Shown here: in pieces, positions 1 through 7,307 of the stretch
How the letters are laid out: each line of letters begins with the position of its first letter
Numbering within the stretch: position 1 is the first letter of the stretch
NCBI GenBank assembly: GCA_011051475.1
Contig: DRLE01000035.1
Location: forward strand, 1 to 13,422
Origin: Gammaproteobacteria bacterium
GTDB lineage: Bacteria; Pseudomonadota; Gammaproteobacteria; SZUA-229
DNA: 13,422 nucleotides
Reading direction: 5' to 3'
Notes under the pieces: generated by a model
Database searches by the model: none
What the model saw: only the letters and a program-made list of their open reading frames with translations
What the model was told of the DNA's origin: nothing
Position numbers and translations under genes: made by a program

Positions 1-365
1 ATGTCCACCAGGTGCTGGGTCTCGGTCACGCCCCAGAACACCTTGCTGATGCCGATCTGCAGTTCCCAGTTGTCAAACACCGAGGTCCACGACAGCTCAC
101 GAATATCGCCGTGCGTGCGCTGTTCGTCATACTGGTCCTTGCGGTAGAACAGTTTGACCTCCAGGTTCTGGTTGCCTTCATCCCATTCGGTATAAAACTC
201 GGGCTCGGCCACGGCGGAAAGATAATGCTGATGCTGTGCAGGACTGTCCGCCGGCTCGAAAAAATTCCGCGACTGCCCGCCAATATACCCGGAAAACTCA
301 GCCGCGCAGGTATTGCCAATAAGACCAAAGCAAACAATTACCGAAGGTAATCCGTGTTTTATCAC
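1..365 (-). CDS. Putative outer-membrane beta-barrel protein, N-terminal part (cut by window edge)
   Basis: The first 121 residues are visible and the gene continues beyond base 1. The only usable start in this frame is a GTG at 365-363, because an in-frame TGA lies one codon further upstream (371-369). The protein begins with a signal peptide: MIKHG, a hydrophobic stretch, then NTCAA before EFSGYIGG. What follows alternates polar and hydrophobic residues as in outer-membrane strands, with the motifs FYTEWDEGNQN, FYRKDQYDEQRTHGDIRELSW and KVFWGVTETQHLVD. From memory this resembles an uncharacterised barrel family often encoded beside MMPL-type RND pumps and LolA-like proteins, which matches the two genes upstream. 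It is the last visible gene of the tetR-RND-LolA operon, 37 bp after the LolA-like stop. There is no clear Shine-Dalgarno, and the start codon lies inside a 7-bp tandem repeat. The barrel assignment is inferred from partial sequence. Confidence 0.72.
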   Translation of the reverse strand, partial: MIKHGLPSVIVCFGLIGNTCAAEFSGYIGGQSRNFFEPADSPAQHQHYLSAVAEPEFYTEWDEGNQNLEVKLFYRKDQYDEQRTHGDIRELSWTSVFDNWELQIGISKVFWGVTETQHLVD

Positions 366-395
366 TATTCACTATTCACTATTAGTTATTCACTA
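363..395. repeat. Heptanucleotide tandem repeat (CACTATT) at the start of the barrel gene
   Basis: CACTATT occurs three times exactly (363-369, 370-376, 377-383), followed by the variant AGTTATT (384-390) and the partial copy CACTA (391-395). Read on the coding strand, each perfect copy supplies a GTG, and the last of these is the only possible start codon of the outer-membrane gene. The array fills almost all of the 37-bp gap after the LolA-like gene. Confidence 0.85.
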
Positions 396-402
396 GCGCA
401 CG

Positions 403-1236
403 CTACCGCGCACGCTTAAGGCTGTTCCTGCTAAAGTCCCTGTCGGTCAGCCCGGTCTTGAATTTATAGTTCTTCCAGGTCAGCAGGGTACTCTTGCCGG
501 TCTGGTGGTTTTCCATCAGCATCTCACTGGGGCGCCAGTATTTGCCAAGATACTGTTTGTAGCCGCTGTTGGTCAGGGTTTTCAACAGTGAGTTCTTGCG
601 GTCATAGAAGTCGATTTTTTCTGCGACATAGCGATCCTTGTTGATCCAGACCACCTGTCGGGTATAACCGGAGTGCTTGTAGGCAGGGTAACGTTCGATA
701 ACAAAGGTTTCGACACCTTCCGGATGCTCCTTTGTTTTCAGTTTCTCATCGCGCAGGTACTTGTATGTGTACTTCTCGATCTCCTGGGATGACAGGTCCT
801 CATAGGCAAACTCACTGCCCATAAAGGGACCGGACTTGTTCTTTGAATTAATGCGTTTGATCCGTTTCAGTGCGGGCAGGTAAAGCCACTGTTCATCGGG
901 TTTGACCGCGTGGGAGTAGGTCAGAAAGGCGGTCCCTTTTACATCAGCGGGAGCGTCAAAAATGGACATGGACTTGTCACCGTCACCGATGACCTCCAGT
1001 GTTTTCAGGCGAATGGTACGTTTGCTGACATCACCCTGCCTGTTGCGCAGTTCCATTACCATATTGGCGGTAAAGTCGGTAAAACCGGTATCTCGTCTGT
1101 CGGCTTCTTTTGCTATAGCCAGGCCTTTTGCTTCGGCATCGCTTGCCGGCGTTTCCGCCAGGGCGCCGGCACTGTGCAGCAGTCCTGCGCTGATCAGCAG
1201 CAGGGCGAGGCGGGTTTGGTATATGGGTTTAAGCAT
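403..1236 (-). CDS. Periplasmic outer-membrane lipoprotein-sorting (LolA-like) protein
   Basis: This is a 277-residue exported protein. Residues 1-27 form a Sec signal peptide: MLKPIYQTR, a Leu-rich core, and cleavage after ALA before ETPAS. The mature part has the long beta-rich pattern of the LolA-like 'outer membrane lipoprotein-sorting protein' family paired with MMPL-type RND transporters. Landmarks are ANMVMELRNRQGD, a DEQWLYLPALKRIKRI stretch, SGPFMGSEFAYEDL, and a tail with W-R-P-S-E-M. By analogy with LolA it may offer a hydrophobic groove that carries a lipid-like substrate across the periplasm from the RND protein; that role is inferred. The start ATG overlaps the last 8 bases of the RND gene (1229-1236), indicating translational coupling. 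An AAGGAG ribosome site lies at 1244-1249. It is not the housekeeping LolA, being longer and lacking its usual surroundings. Confidence 0.9.
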   Translation of the reverse strand: MLKPIYQTRLALLLISAGLLHSAGALAETPASDAEAKGLAIAKEADRRDTGFTDFTANMVMELRNRQGDVSKRTIRLKTLEVIGDGDKSMSIFDAPADVKGTAFLTYSHAVKPDEQWLYLPALKRIKRINSKNKSGPFMGSEFAYEDLSSQEIEKYTYKYLRDEKLKTKEHPEGVETFVIERYPAYKHSGYTRQVVWINKDRYVAEKIDFYDRKNSLLKTLTNSGYKQYLGKYWRPSEMLMENHQTGKSTLLTWKNYKFKTGLTDRDFSRNSLKRAR

Positions 1237-3538
1237 GTTGTTTCTCCTTGGAATAGCTGGAAAATTTCATCAGCAGGGGCGGCAGGAATGTCAGGTCGAT
1301 AAACAGGGCCAGCGCGATCACGATACTGGTGAGCAGACCCATGCTCGAGTTCAGGTAAAAGTGTGACTGCGCCAGAATCATAAAGCCGGCAATGAGCACC
1401 ACGGAGGTGACTACCAGGGCAATACCGACACTGTTAAAGGCGTAGCGAACAGCGTCCTCGGCGCCCAGGCCCTTTTCACGCCGGGCACGCAGATACTTGC
1501 TGAGAAAATGCACGGTGTCGTCAACCACGATACCCAGGGTCATGCCGGTAACGATGGACAGGCCGATGCCGACCTGACCGACGGTAATGCCCCACAGGCC
1601 GAAAGCGGCCAGTGCCGGCGTCAGGTTGGGCAGCAGACTGATAAAGCCGTACTTGAAGGAGCCGAGAAACAGGATCAGCGTAGCGGAGATAAAGATCAGG
1701 GCGACCAGAGTGCCGGTCAGCATGCTGTGAATATTGCGCATACCAAGATGGGCAAACATAATGGTCGGGCCGCTGCTGTAAACTTTCAGTTCGGGGGTGT
1801 TTTCGCGCAGCCAGCGTTTGGCGTCGTCATCGAAGGCGATCACCTCGTTGGAGCTCAGGGTGTCGAGGGTAACGGCAATCCTGGTTGCGGACTTGTCAAG
1901 ATTGATCTGGTTGTTCAGGTCCAGGCCATAGGGCAGGGACATTTCATAGAGCAGCAGGTACTGCGCCGCCAGGTTGCGTTCTTCCGGCAGGCGGTACCAG
2001 GCCGGGTCATCGCCGTGCATGTTTTTATTCAGGCGCTTGAAAGTGTCGCTGATGGCCTGTACATGTTTTACCTGTGGTTCCGTGCGCAGGTACTGCACGA
2101 ATTTCTGCACGGCCGCGAGATAGGCCGGGTCACTGATGCCGCCGGGTTCCTGGGCTTCGAGGGCGAAGTCGATGTAGTAGACACCGGTCAGGTTTTCGGC
2201 GGCATAGTCCGAGTCGCGGCGGAACTCGATGGTTTCATCGAAATATTCCACGAATTTGTCATTGAGTTCGTTCAGGGGAACGAAGGCGGCCAGCACGAGT
2301 ACGCCCAGGGTGTTACCGATAAGCAGGGGTTTCTGGTAACGGATAACGAACTCGGCAAAGCGGCTCATCATCTGCTTGCCGGCCACTTCCTTTCTGCCCG
2401 TGGCCGGCAGGATGGCAACCACGGCCGGCAGAAAGGTAATGGAATAGACAAAGGCGAAGGCGACGCCAATGGCGGCAATATTACCCAGGTCATGAAACGG
2501 CGGTGCGTCACTGAAGTTAAGGCTGAGAAAACCCAGCACCGTGGTCAGCGAGGTGACGAATATGGGCCTGAAATTGATGCGCATGCTTTCGATAATGGAT
2601 TTGTTTTTATCAAGTCCAATCGCCAGCTCGTGGCGCATGGTCACCAGCAGATGTACGGCATCGGCTATGGCCATGGTCAGGATCATGATCGGTGCGGACA
2701 TTACCGGTGGTGACAGACGGATACCGATCCAGCCGGCGATGCCCATGGCGGTCATGATCGACAGGATGATCATAATAAAGGTGGCAATGGTGCCACTGAG
2801 GCCGCGCAGCAGAACGAACAGGGTAAGTATGATAAAGCCCAGCGCCAGCGGATAAAGCTGTTTGACGTCGTTCAGGCTGGCTTCGGGAAAAGCGTTGTTC
2901 ATCATCGCGAGGCCGACCAGGCGGATTTCCAGTTGCGGGTACTTTTTCAGCATCTCCTCTCTGATGGCACGCGCTTTGGCGACAGCCTCGGGCACTTCGG
3001 TCAGTTTTTCGCCCGGCAACTGCACGGTGACATTGACGCCGGTATATTTGCTGTCGGGAGAGATCAGACGGTTTACCAGTGTCGGTTCGCTGATGGCGAT
3101 GGCCTGTATTCTCAGCAGGTCTTCATCGTTTAGCTGCAGTGGCCCGTCATCATCCGGTGTCGGCACCAGGTCGTCGACCACCAGGTCATCTTCCTCGGCG
3201 GTGGTGTGCTGGTAGTTGGTAATGGAGTCGACGCGGGTGGAATAGGGGATCTGCCAGGCTTTTTCGGTGAGCTCCTGGATGGCTTTGAGGGTATCGTTGC
3301 TGAAGACACTGCCTGATTTCGGCGTGACCACGAACATGATATTGTCATTTTTGTTGAATACCTTCTGCATCTTTTCAAAAGCGAGCAACTCGGGGTTGTC
3401 TTCGCCGAAAAACATGCGGTAATCATTACTGAAGCTGAGAAACTTGCCGCCGAAGGCCGCCGCGAAGGTAATCGCCAGTGTCAGCAGTACCACCAGATAT
3501 TTCCAGCGTATGATCCAGCGTGTATAGGATTCAACCAT
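1229..3538 (-). CDS. MMPL-type RND superfamily transporter
   Basis: This 769-residue inner-membrane transporter has two tandem halves. The first half has a membrane segment at about 14-33, a periplasmic domain at about 34-227, then five segments between about 230 and 380 around LSPPVMSAPIMILTMAIADAVH. The second half repeats this, with a segment at about 404-421, a loop to about 604, and five segments at about 606-758. Asp293 in segment 4 and Asp673/Asp674 in segment 10 (GMTLGIVVDDTVHFLSKY) occupy the positions of the proton-relay acids of RND proteins. The short length and lack of an adjacent membrane-fusion protein place it with COG1033-type exporters (the MmpL and hopanoid-transporter group) rather than AcrB-type drug pumps. 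A GGGGA ribosome site precedes the ATG. The TetR gene lies 64 bp upstream on the same strand, and the LolA-like gene overlaps its end. The substrate is unknown; a lipid or other hydrophobic cargo is plausible. Confidence 0.93.
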   Translation of the reverse strand: MVESYTRWIIRWKYLVVLLTLAITFAAAFGGKFLSFSNDYRMFFGEDNPELLAFEKMQKVFNKNDNIMFVVTPKSGSVFSNDTLKAIQELTEKAWQIPYSTRVDSITNYQHTTAEEDDLVVDDLVPTPDDDGPLQLNDEDLLRIQAIAISEPTLVNRLISPDSKYTGVNVTVQLPGEKLTEVPEAVAKARAIREEMLKKYPQLEIRLVGLAMMNNAFPEASLNDVKQLYPLALGFIILTLFVLLRGLSGTIATFIMIILSIMTAMGIAGWIGIRLSPPVMSAPIMILTMAIADAVHLLVTMRHELAIGLDKNKSIIESMRINFRPIFVTSLTTVLGFLSLNFSDAPPFHDLGNIAAIGVAFAFVYSITFLPAVVAILPATGRKEVAGKQMMSRFAEFVIRYQKPLLIGNTLGVLVLAAFVPLNELNDKFVEYFDETIEFRRDSDYAAENLTGVYYIDFALEAQEPGGISDPAYLAAVQKFVQYLRTEPQVKHVQAISDTFKRLNKNMHGDDPAWYRLPEERNLAAQYLLLYEMSLPYGLDLNNQINLDKSATRIAVTLDTLSSNEVIAFDDDAKRWLRENTPELKVYSSGPTIMFAHLGMRNIHSMLTGTLVALIFISATLILFLGSFKYGFISLLPNLTPALAAFGLWGITVGQVGIGLSIVTGMTLGIVVDDTVHFLSKYLRARREKGLGAEDAVRYAFNSVGIALVVTSVVLIAGFMILAQSHFYLNSSMGLLTSIVIALALFIDLTFLPPLLMKFSSYSKEKQHA

Positions 3539-3602
3539 GATTCGTCCCCGTTTGGTATTTTTGTTCTTATTTATTGTTCTTCGTATTGTTTCAGGTGCCG
3601 GG

Positions 3603-4337
3603 TTATGTGGCGCATTGTAGCTCAGCTATCTCGTTCCTGAACAAGGCCCGGGAGATATCCGTCAGCCAGCGGTCGGTATCGATTTCCCTGCTAAAAGGCC
3701 GCCACTGGTAACCATCCAGATACACATTGGTGTTGTCCCACAGCATTTTTACCACCGGGCTGAAACCCAGTTCGTGCAGCGGTATGTCCGACTGCCCGAG
3801 CTGCAGGGCACCGAAGTGCATGGACCAGCAACCAAACACAATCGTGCTGATTTTTTCCTGGTATTTTCTGTCCAGATCGCCGCAGTCTATGGCCTCCTGT
3901 ACGATATCCTGTGCAATGCCGGTTATCTTCTGCTCCAGCTGTTCCATCTGTGCCAGTTTGTCACGACTGACCTTCTCGCGTATCGTGTTGTTTTTGACGA
4001 TCTGCATATACTGCGAATCGAACGGGTTCAGCTGGGAATACAGCGAATAGCCAATACCAATGGCGGAATAACGCTCACGGGTAGAGCCCGGGTAGTCATA
4101 GGCACGCTGAAAAACATCGATAAGATTGTTGATACAGCGACAGCCCAATGAGCAGACCAGATCTTCCTTGCTGGCAAAATGGTTGTAGATAGTGCCCTTG
4201 GAGTATTCCACGGTTTCCGCTATCCGTTCCATGGTGAGCTGTCTGTATCCCTGCGTCTTCAGCAGGTCACGGGCAGCGTCCAGAATCAGAGTCTCCCGCT
4301 GCTGTATCTCGCGTTGTTTACGGCTGAGTGTTGACAT
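3603..4337 (-). CDS. TetR-family transcriptional regulator
   Basis: This is a 244-residue repressor-type regulator. The N-terminal TetR helix-turn-helix covers about residues 14-60, with ILDAARDLL, LTMERIAE and the recognition-helix signature YSKGTIYNHFASKEDL. The remaining residues form an all-helical ligand and dimer domain without recognisable specificity. Just after the DNA-binding domain is a cysteine cluster, V-C-S-L-G-C-R-C, at about 61-68. The gene heads the operon with the RND transporter, so it most likely represses this operon and is relieved by the transported compound or a related lipid (inference). Its promoter contains a perfect dyad, implying autoregulation. No Shine-Dalgarno precedes the ATG and the predicted transcript begins at or within about 3 bases of it, so the message may be leaderless. 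The next in-frame Met (residue 36) falls within the DNA-binding domain and cannot be the start. Confidence 0.93.
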   Translation of the reverse strand: MSTLSRKQREIQQRETLILDAARDLLKTQGYRQLTMERIAETVEYSKGTIYNHFASKEDLVCSLGCRCINNLIDVFQRAYDYPGSTRERYSAIGIGYSLYSQLNPFDSQYMQIVKNNTIREKVSRDKLAQMEQLEQKITGIAQDIVQEAIDCGDLDRKYQEKISTIVFGCWSMHFGALQLGQSDIPLHELGFSPVVKMLWDNTNVYLDGYQWRPFSREIDTDRWLTDISRALFRNEIAELQCAT

Positions 4338-4372
4338 GACGCGATATTATGACGGAGCGTCAAAAAATGTCA
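4337..4372. promoter_or_regulatory. Probable TetR operator inside the promoter
   Basis: The core is a perfect 5-3-5 inverted repeat, TGACG-GAG-CGTCA (4350-4362), exactly between the -35 and -10 of the tetR promoter. Two further half-sites flank it: TGACG at 4337-4341 and TGTCA at 4368-4372, the latter overlapping the -35. A protein bound here would block RNA polymerase, the usual arrangement for a self-repressing TetR protein. That TetR binds here is inferred from position. Confidence 0.65.
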
Positions 4373-4373
4373 A
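4346..4373 (-). promoter_or_regulatory. Sigma70 promoter of the tetR-RND operon
   Basis: On the minus strand, a perfect -35 TTGACA (4373-4368) is separated by 16 bp from a -10 CATAAT (4351-4346), which matches five of six consensus bases. Transcription would start near 4338-4340, practically at the ATG at 4337. Confidence 0.7.
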
Positions 4374-4406
4374 TGTGTATACCTTCAGGCTGCTGTCACA
4401 AACGGT

Positions 4407-5039
4407 TTATATGGTGTTTCGGCTTGCGGTCCTTAATAGCCGGTAGATGTCATCCGCCAGTTGCCGATAGCCTTCGGCATTGGGATGTACCCGGTCTGAT
4501 TTCAGGCGATTGCTGGAGAGTATCTCGCTCAGGCTGTTCTCCAGCAGTGGTACCCGGTTCTGTTCAGCCAGTCTGGTGTAGAAGGGTGCTGGCTCGAGAA
4601 ACAGGCTGAATTCGGGAACCGCCAGCAGAACGACCTGCGCGCCGTTATGACGGGCAAGGGCAATCATCCGGCGCAGATTGTTTTCCGTCTGCACCGGGTC
4701 AAGCCTGCGCAGAATGTCATTGCCACCGTGACAGATAATGACCAGTTCCGGCTGATATCTCTCCAGTAAAGCTGGCAGGCGCTGCAGACCGCCCCTGCTG
4801 GTTTCTCCGGGAACGCCGGCATTAATGACTTTACGCTGTAACTTTTTCTCGAGAAGTGCCGGGTAGCTTTTATCCGGGCTGCTGCCGGTGCCATAGGTTA
4901 AACTGTCGCCAAAGGCCAGTACCACGGCATCGGCGGAAAGCGGTTCGAGTGCAGGCCTGTCACTGCAGCCACTGAGAAGAAACATGCTGGCAAGCAGCAC
5001 AAGTATGGCAGGTACGCTGTTACCGGCATGTTTATCCAG
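4407..5039 (-). CDS. SGNH/GDSL-family esterase lipoprotein (arylesterase or TesA-like)
   Basis: This is a lipid-anchored hydrolase of about 210 residues. It has a hydrophobic signal ending in the lipobox LLSGC (Cys at about 25), so it should be lipidated and face the periplasm. The SGNH catalytic blocks are present: block I VVLAFGDSLTYGTG (nucleophile Ser about 46), block II INAGVPGETSRGG (Gly), block III CHGGND (Asn), and block V SDRVHPNAEGY (Asp and His). It probably cleaves small esters or acyl chains; the exact substrate cannot be told. The start is uncertain. No ATG or TTG lies sensibly upstream of the signal in this frame. A CTG at 5039 gives a normal 24-residue signal (DKHAGNSVPAILVLLASMFLLSG). 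A GTG further in would leave too short a signal. The frame stays open to 5711, but there it is antisense to truD. Confidence 0.85.
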   Translation of the reverse strand: MDKHAGNSVPAILVLLASMFLLSGCSDRPALEPLSADAVVLAFGDSLTYGTGSSPDKSYPALLEKKLQRKVINAGVPGETSRGGLQRLPALLERYQPELVIICHGGNDILRRLDPVQTENNLRRMIALARHNGAQVVLLAVPEFSLFLEPAPFYTRLAEQNRVPLLENSLSEILSSNRLKSDRVHPNAEGYRQLADDIYRLLRTASRNTI

Positions 5040-6176
5040 GCAAATACAGGTAGTAATGATTTGAGTACCCTCGTCAATGAAAACAGTTTCTGCAACGCCG
5101 GATTTCGGCCGGATGACTACGAGCCGGCCAAAGTCTATCAGCCTTTGAACCTGGCAGCGAAGATTAAAAGCCGGCCCGAAGATTTTATTGTGCGCGAAGA
5201 GATAGCGATTGATTTCAGCGGTGAGGGTGAGCACTGCTGGATCTACCTGGAAAAACGCCTCAGCAATACCGATTATGTGGCGCAGCAGCTGGCCCGGTTT
5301 TGTGATGTAAAAAGCCATGCCGTGGCCTATGCCGGTCTGAAAGATCGCCATGCCCTGACTTCGCAATGGTTCAGTGTGCATATGCCGGGCAGGGAAACGC
5401 CCGACTGGGCGGTTTTCGAGCAGCGCTTTAATGAGAATGATCGTGGCGAGAGTGTGCGTATTCTTGAAAGCCGGCGACACAACAAAAAGCTGCAGCGTGG
5501 CGCCCTGAAAAAGAACGGCTTCGAACTGACATGCCGAGAACTGAGCGATACGAGCGACAACCGCTTTGCGGCACTCGATGAGCGCTGCCGGATGATTGCC
5601 GCAAACGGGGTGGCCAACTATTTCGGGCCGCAACGTTTCGGCCGGGATTACGGCAACCTGGAGCAGGCGGCGAAAATGTTCCGCAATTCGCGCAGGCGGC
5701 TGCCACGACACAAGCGCAGTCTGTACCTTTCTGCGGCGCGCTCATGGTTGTTTAACCGGATCGTTTCGCAGCGGGTGGAGCAGGGGGTATGGAACCGGCG
5801 CCTGCCGGGTGACGTATTTATGCTGGCCGGCAAGTCTGCCTGCTTTCGTGATGACGGCAGTGAGGCGCTGCAGCATCGCCTGGAAAACAATGACATCCAT
5901 CCGACCGCGGCCTTGTGGGGTGAGGGCGACAGTATGGTCAGTGGCACGGCGGCAGAGCTTGAGCGAGAGATCATTGACCGTTTCCCCGTCTACCGCGACG
6001 GTCTTGTTTGCGCCCGGGTACAGGCGGCAAGACGCGCCTGCAGGCTGCTTCCCGAAGGAATGTCGGGGCGACGTGCCGAGAATGACTATATTATCAATTT
6101 CAGCCTGCCGGCTGGCAGTTATGCCACCGAGGTTCTGGCCGAGATTTTTTCAGAGCTGAAAGATGGCGGTCGCTGA
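5028..6176 (+). CDS. truD: tRNA pseudouridine(13) synthase TruD
   Basis: TruD converts U13 to pseudouridine in the D arm of tRNA-Glu and a few other tRNAs. Signature segments run in family order: RPEDFIVREE; AGLKDRHALTSQW with the catalytic Asp (about 106, equivalent to E. coli Asp80); KLQRGALKKNGFEL; GVANYFGPQRFGRDYGN; LYLSAARSWLFNRIVSQRV; and a C-terminal LPAGSYATEVLAE. The ATG at 5028 gives 382 residues, with about 25 more before the PEDF motif than in E. coli TruD (349 residues). A TTG at 5061 would be closer to family length. Neither start has a convincing Shine-Dalgarno; a weak AGG precedes the TTG. Its 5' end meets or overlaps that of the divergent lipoprotein gene. The usual neighbours surE and ispF are not present. 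Confidence 0.95.
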   Translation: MFIQANTGSNDLSTLVNENSFCNAGFRPDDYEPAKVYQPLNLAAKIKSRPEDFIVREEIAIDFSGEGEHCWIYLEKRLSNTDYVAQQLARFCDVKSHAVAYAGLKDRHALTSQWFSVHMPGRETPDWAVFEQRFNENDRGESVRILESRRHNKKLQRGALKKNGFELTCRELSDTSDNRFAALDERCRMIAANGVANYFGPQRFGRDYGNLEQAAKMFRNSRRRLPRHKRSLYLSAARSWLFNRIVSQRVEQGVWNRRLPGDVFMLAGKSACFRDDGSEALQHRLENNDIHPTAALWGEGDSMVSGTAAELEREIIDRFPVYRDGLVCARVQAARRACRLLPEGMSGRRAENDYIINFSLPAGSYATEVLAEIFSELKDGGR

Positions 6177-6216
6177 GCCGCCGGTATCGATAGTAGCGTC
6201 TAAAACCGCCTGCCGG

Positions 6217-6246
6217 CTGAAAAAAACACCGGAAACATGCTAGTAT
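6217..6246 (+). promoter_or_regulatory. Candidate promoter for accA
   Basis: In the 116-bp gap after truD, TAGTAT (6241-6246) is preceded by TGC, as in an extended -10, and CTGAAA (6217-6222) lies 18 bp upstream. The start would be near 6253, giving a leader of about 40 bases. Each hexamer matches four of six consensus positions, so this is a modest candidate. Confidence 0.35.
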
Positions 6247-6292
6247 TCAAACTCAATACCCGATAAAAAACAGCGACAAGCCAGGTTAGAAA

Positions 6293-7261
6293 ATGAACCC
6301 GAATTACCTTGATTTTGAACAGCCGATTGCTGAACTGGAAGCCAAAATTGAAGAGCTCCGTTATGTTGGAGATGACACCGAAGTCAATATCGGTGATGAG
6401 ATCAGCAAGCTGGAAGAAAAATCCCGCTCCCTGACCAAGAATATTTTCAGCAAGCTCAACGCCTGGCAGACCTCCAAGCTGGCCCGCCACCCGATGCGTC
6501 CCTATACGCTGGATTATGTTGACCGTATTTTCACCGACTTTCAGGAGCTGCACGGCGACCGCGCCTTTGCCGATGACCAGGCACTGGTCGGTGGTCTGGC
6601 ACGCCTCGACGGCATGCCGGTCATGGTCATCGGCCACCAGAAAGGCCGTGACACCAAGGAAAATATCCGTCGCAACTTCGGCATGCCCAGGCCCGAAGGC
6701 TACCGCAAGGCACTGCGCCTGATGAAACTGGCCGAGCGTTTTCGTATCCCCATTCTTACCTTTATCGATACGCCGGGCGCCTACCCTGGCATCGATGCCG
6801 AGGAACGCAACCAGTCCGAGGCCATTGCGCGCAATCTGTTTGAGATGTCCGCACTGAAAACGCCGATTGTCTGCACCGTGATCGGTGAGGGCGGTTCCGG
6901 CGGCGCCCTGGCAATCGGTGTCGGTGATCGCGTAATGATGCTGGAATACAGCACCTATTCGGTTATTTCACCCGAAGGCTGCGCCTCGATTCTGTGGAAA
7001 AGCGCCGACAAGGCGTCCGATGCTGCCGAAGCCATGGGCATTACTGCGAAAAGCCTGAAAGATGCCGGTCTGATCGATCATATTATCCGTGAGCCGCTGG
7101 GCAGTGCGCACCGTGATGTCGATGAAACCGCGCGCAATATCAAGCAGGCGCTGGTCGACAGTCTGGAAAAATTCGAAACCATGAGCATGGAGCAATTGCT
7201 GGAAGAGCGCTACCAGCGCCTGACTTCCTACGGAGCTTTCCTCGAAGAGCCCGCCGCCTAG
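6293..7261 (+). CDS. accA: Acetyl-CoA carboxylase carboxyltransferase subunit alpha
   Basis: AccA pairs with AccD to transfer the carboxyl group from biotin on AccB to acetyl-CoA, making malonyl-CoA, the first committed step of fatty-acid synthesis. The 322-residue length is normal (E. coli 319). The N-terminal helical region (YLDFEQPIAELEAKIEELR) is followed by the crotonase-fold core with RPYTLDYVDRIFTDFQELHGDR, RNFGMPRPEGYRKALRLM, FIDTPGAYPGIDAEERNQSEAIARN (given here in pieces: FIDTPGAYPGIDAEER, then NQSEAIARN), the oxyanion loop GEGGSGGALAIGVGD, and YSVISPEGCASILWK. The start is set by family alignment, with a weak AGGTTAG 5' of the ATG. tilS follows 46 bp downstream on the same strand and probably shares its transcript. 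The accA-tilS linkage is also seen in enterics, where a few genes intervene. Confidence 0.98.
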   Translation: MNPNYLDFEQPIAELEAKIEELRYVGDDTEVNIGDEISKLEEKSRSLTKNIFSKLNAWQTSKLARHPMRPYTLDYVDRIFTDFQELHGDRAFADDQALVGGLARLDGMPVMVIGHQKGRDTKENIRRNFGMPRPEGYRKALRLMKLAERFRIPILTFIDTPGAYPGIDAEERNQSEAIARNLFEMSALKTPIVCTVIGEGGSGGALAIGVGDRVMMLEYSTYSVISPEGCASILWKSADKASDAAEAMGITAKSLKDAGLIDHIIREPLGSAHRDVDETARNIKQALVDSLEKFETMSMEQLLEERYQRLTSYGAFLEEPAA

Positions 7262-7307
7262 TGTTGCCAGGCTCTCGTTAAGTCAGCCGGGCGCCAGCCT
7301 TTCACGC

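Noticed and set aside
12..350. Plus-strand open frame of 112 codons at the left edge
   Set aside because: It is antisense to the barrel-type protein, which has a signal peptide and family-like motifs on the minus strand.
363..395. Short tandem repeats as a CRISPR remnant
   Set aside because: The units are 7 bp and directly adjacent with no spacers, and no cas gene is present.
1508..2713. Long open frame of 401 codons on the plus strand
   Set aside because: It is antisense to the RND transporter, whose full family match is certain. The translated sequence is rich in Gly, Gln and His with no domain and no ribosome site.
5040..5711. N-terminal extension of the SGNH lipoprotein to a 434-residue protein
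   Set aside because: The extra 224 codons are antisense to truD, and they would bury a clear lipoprotein signal and lipobox in the middle of the protein.
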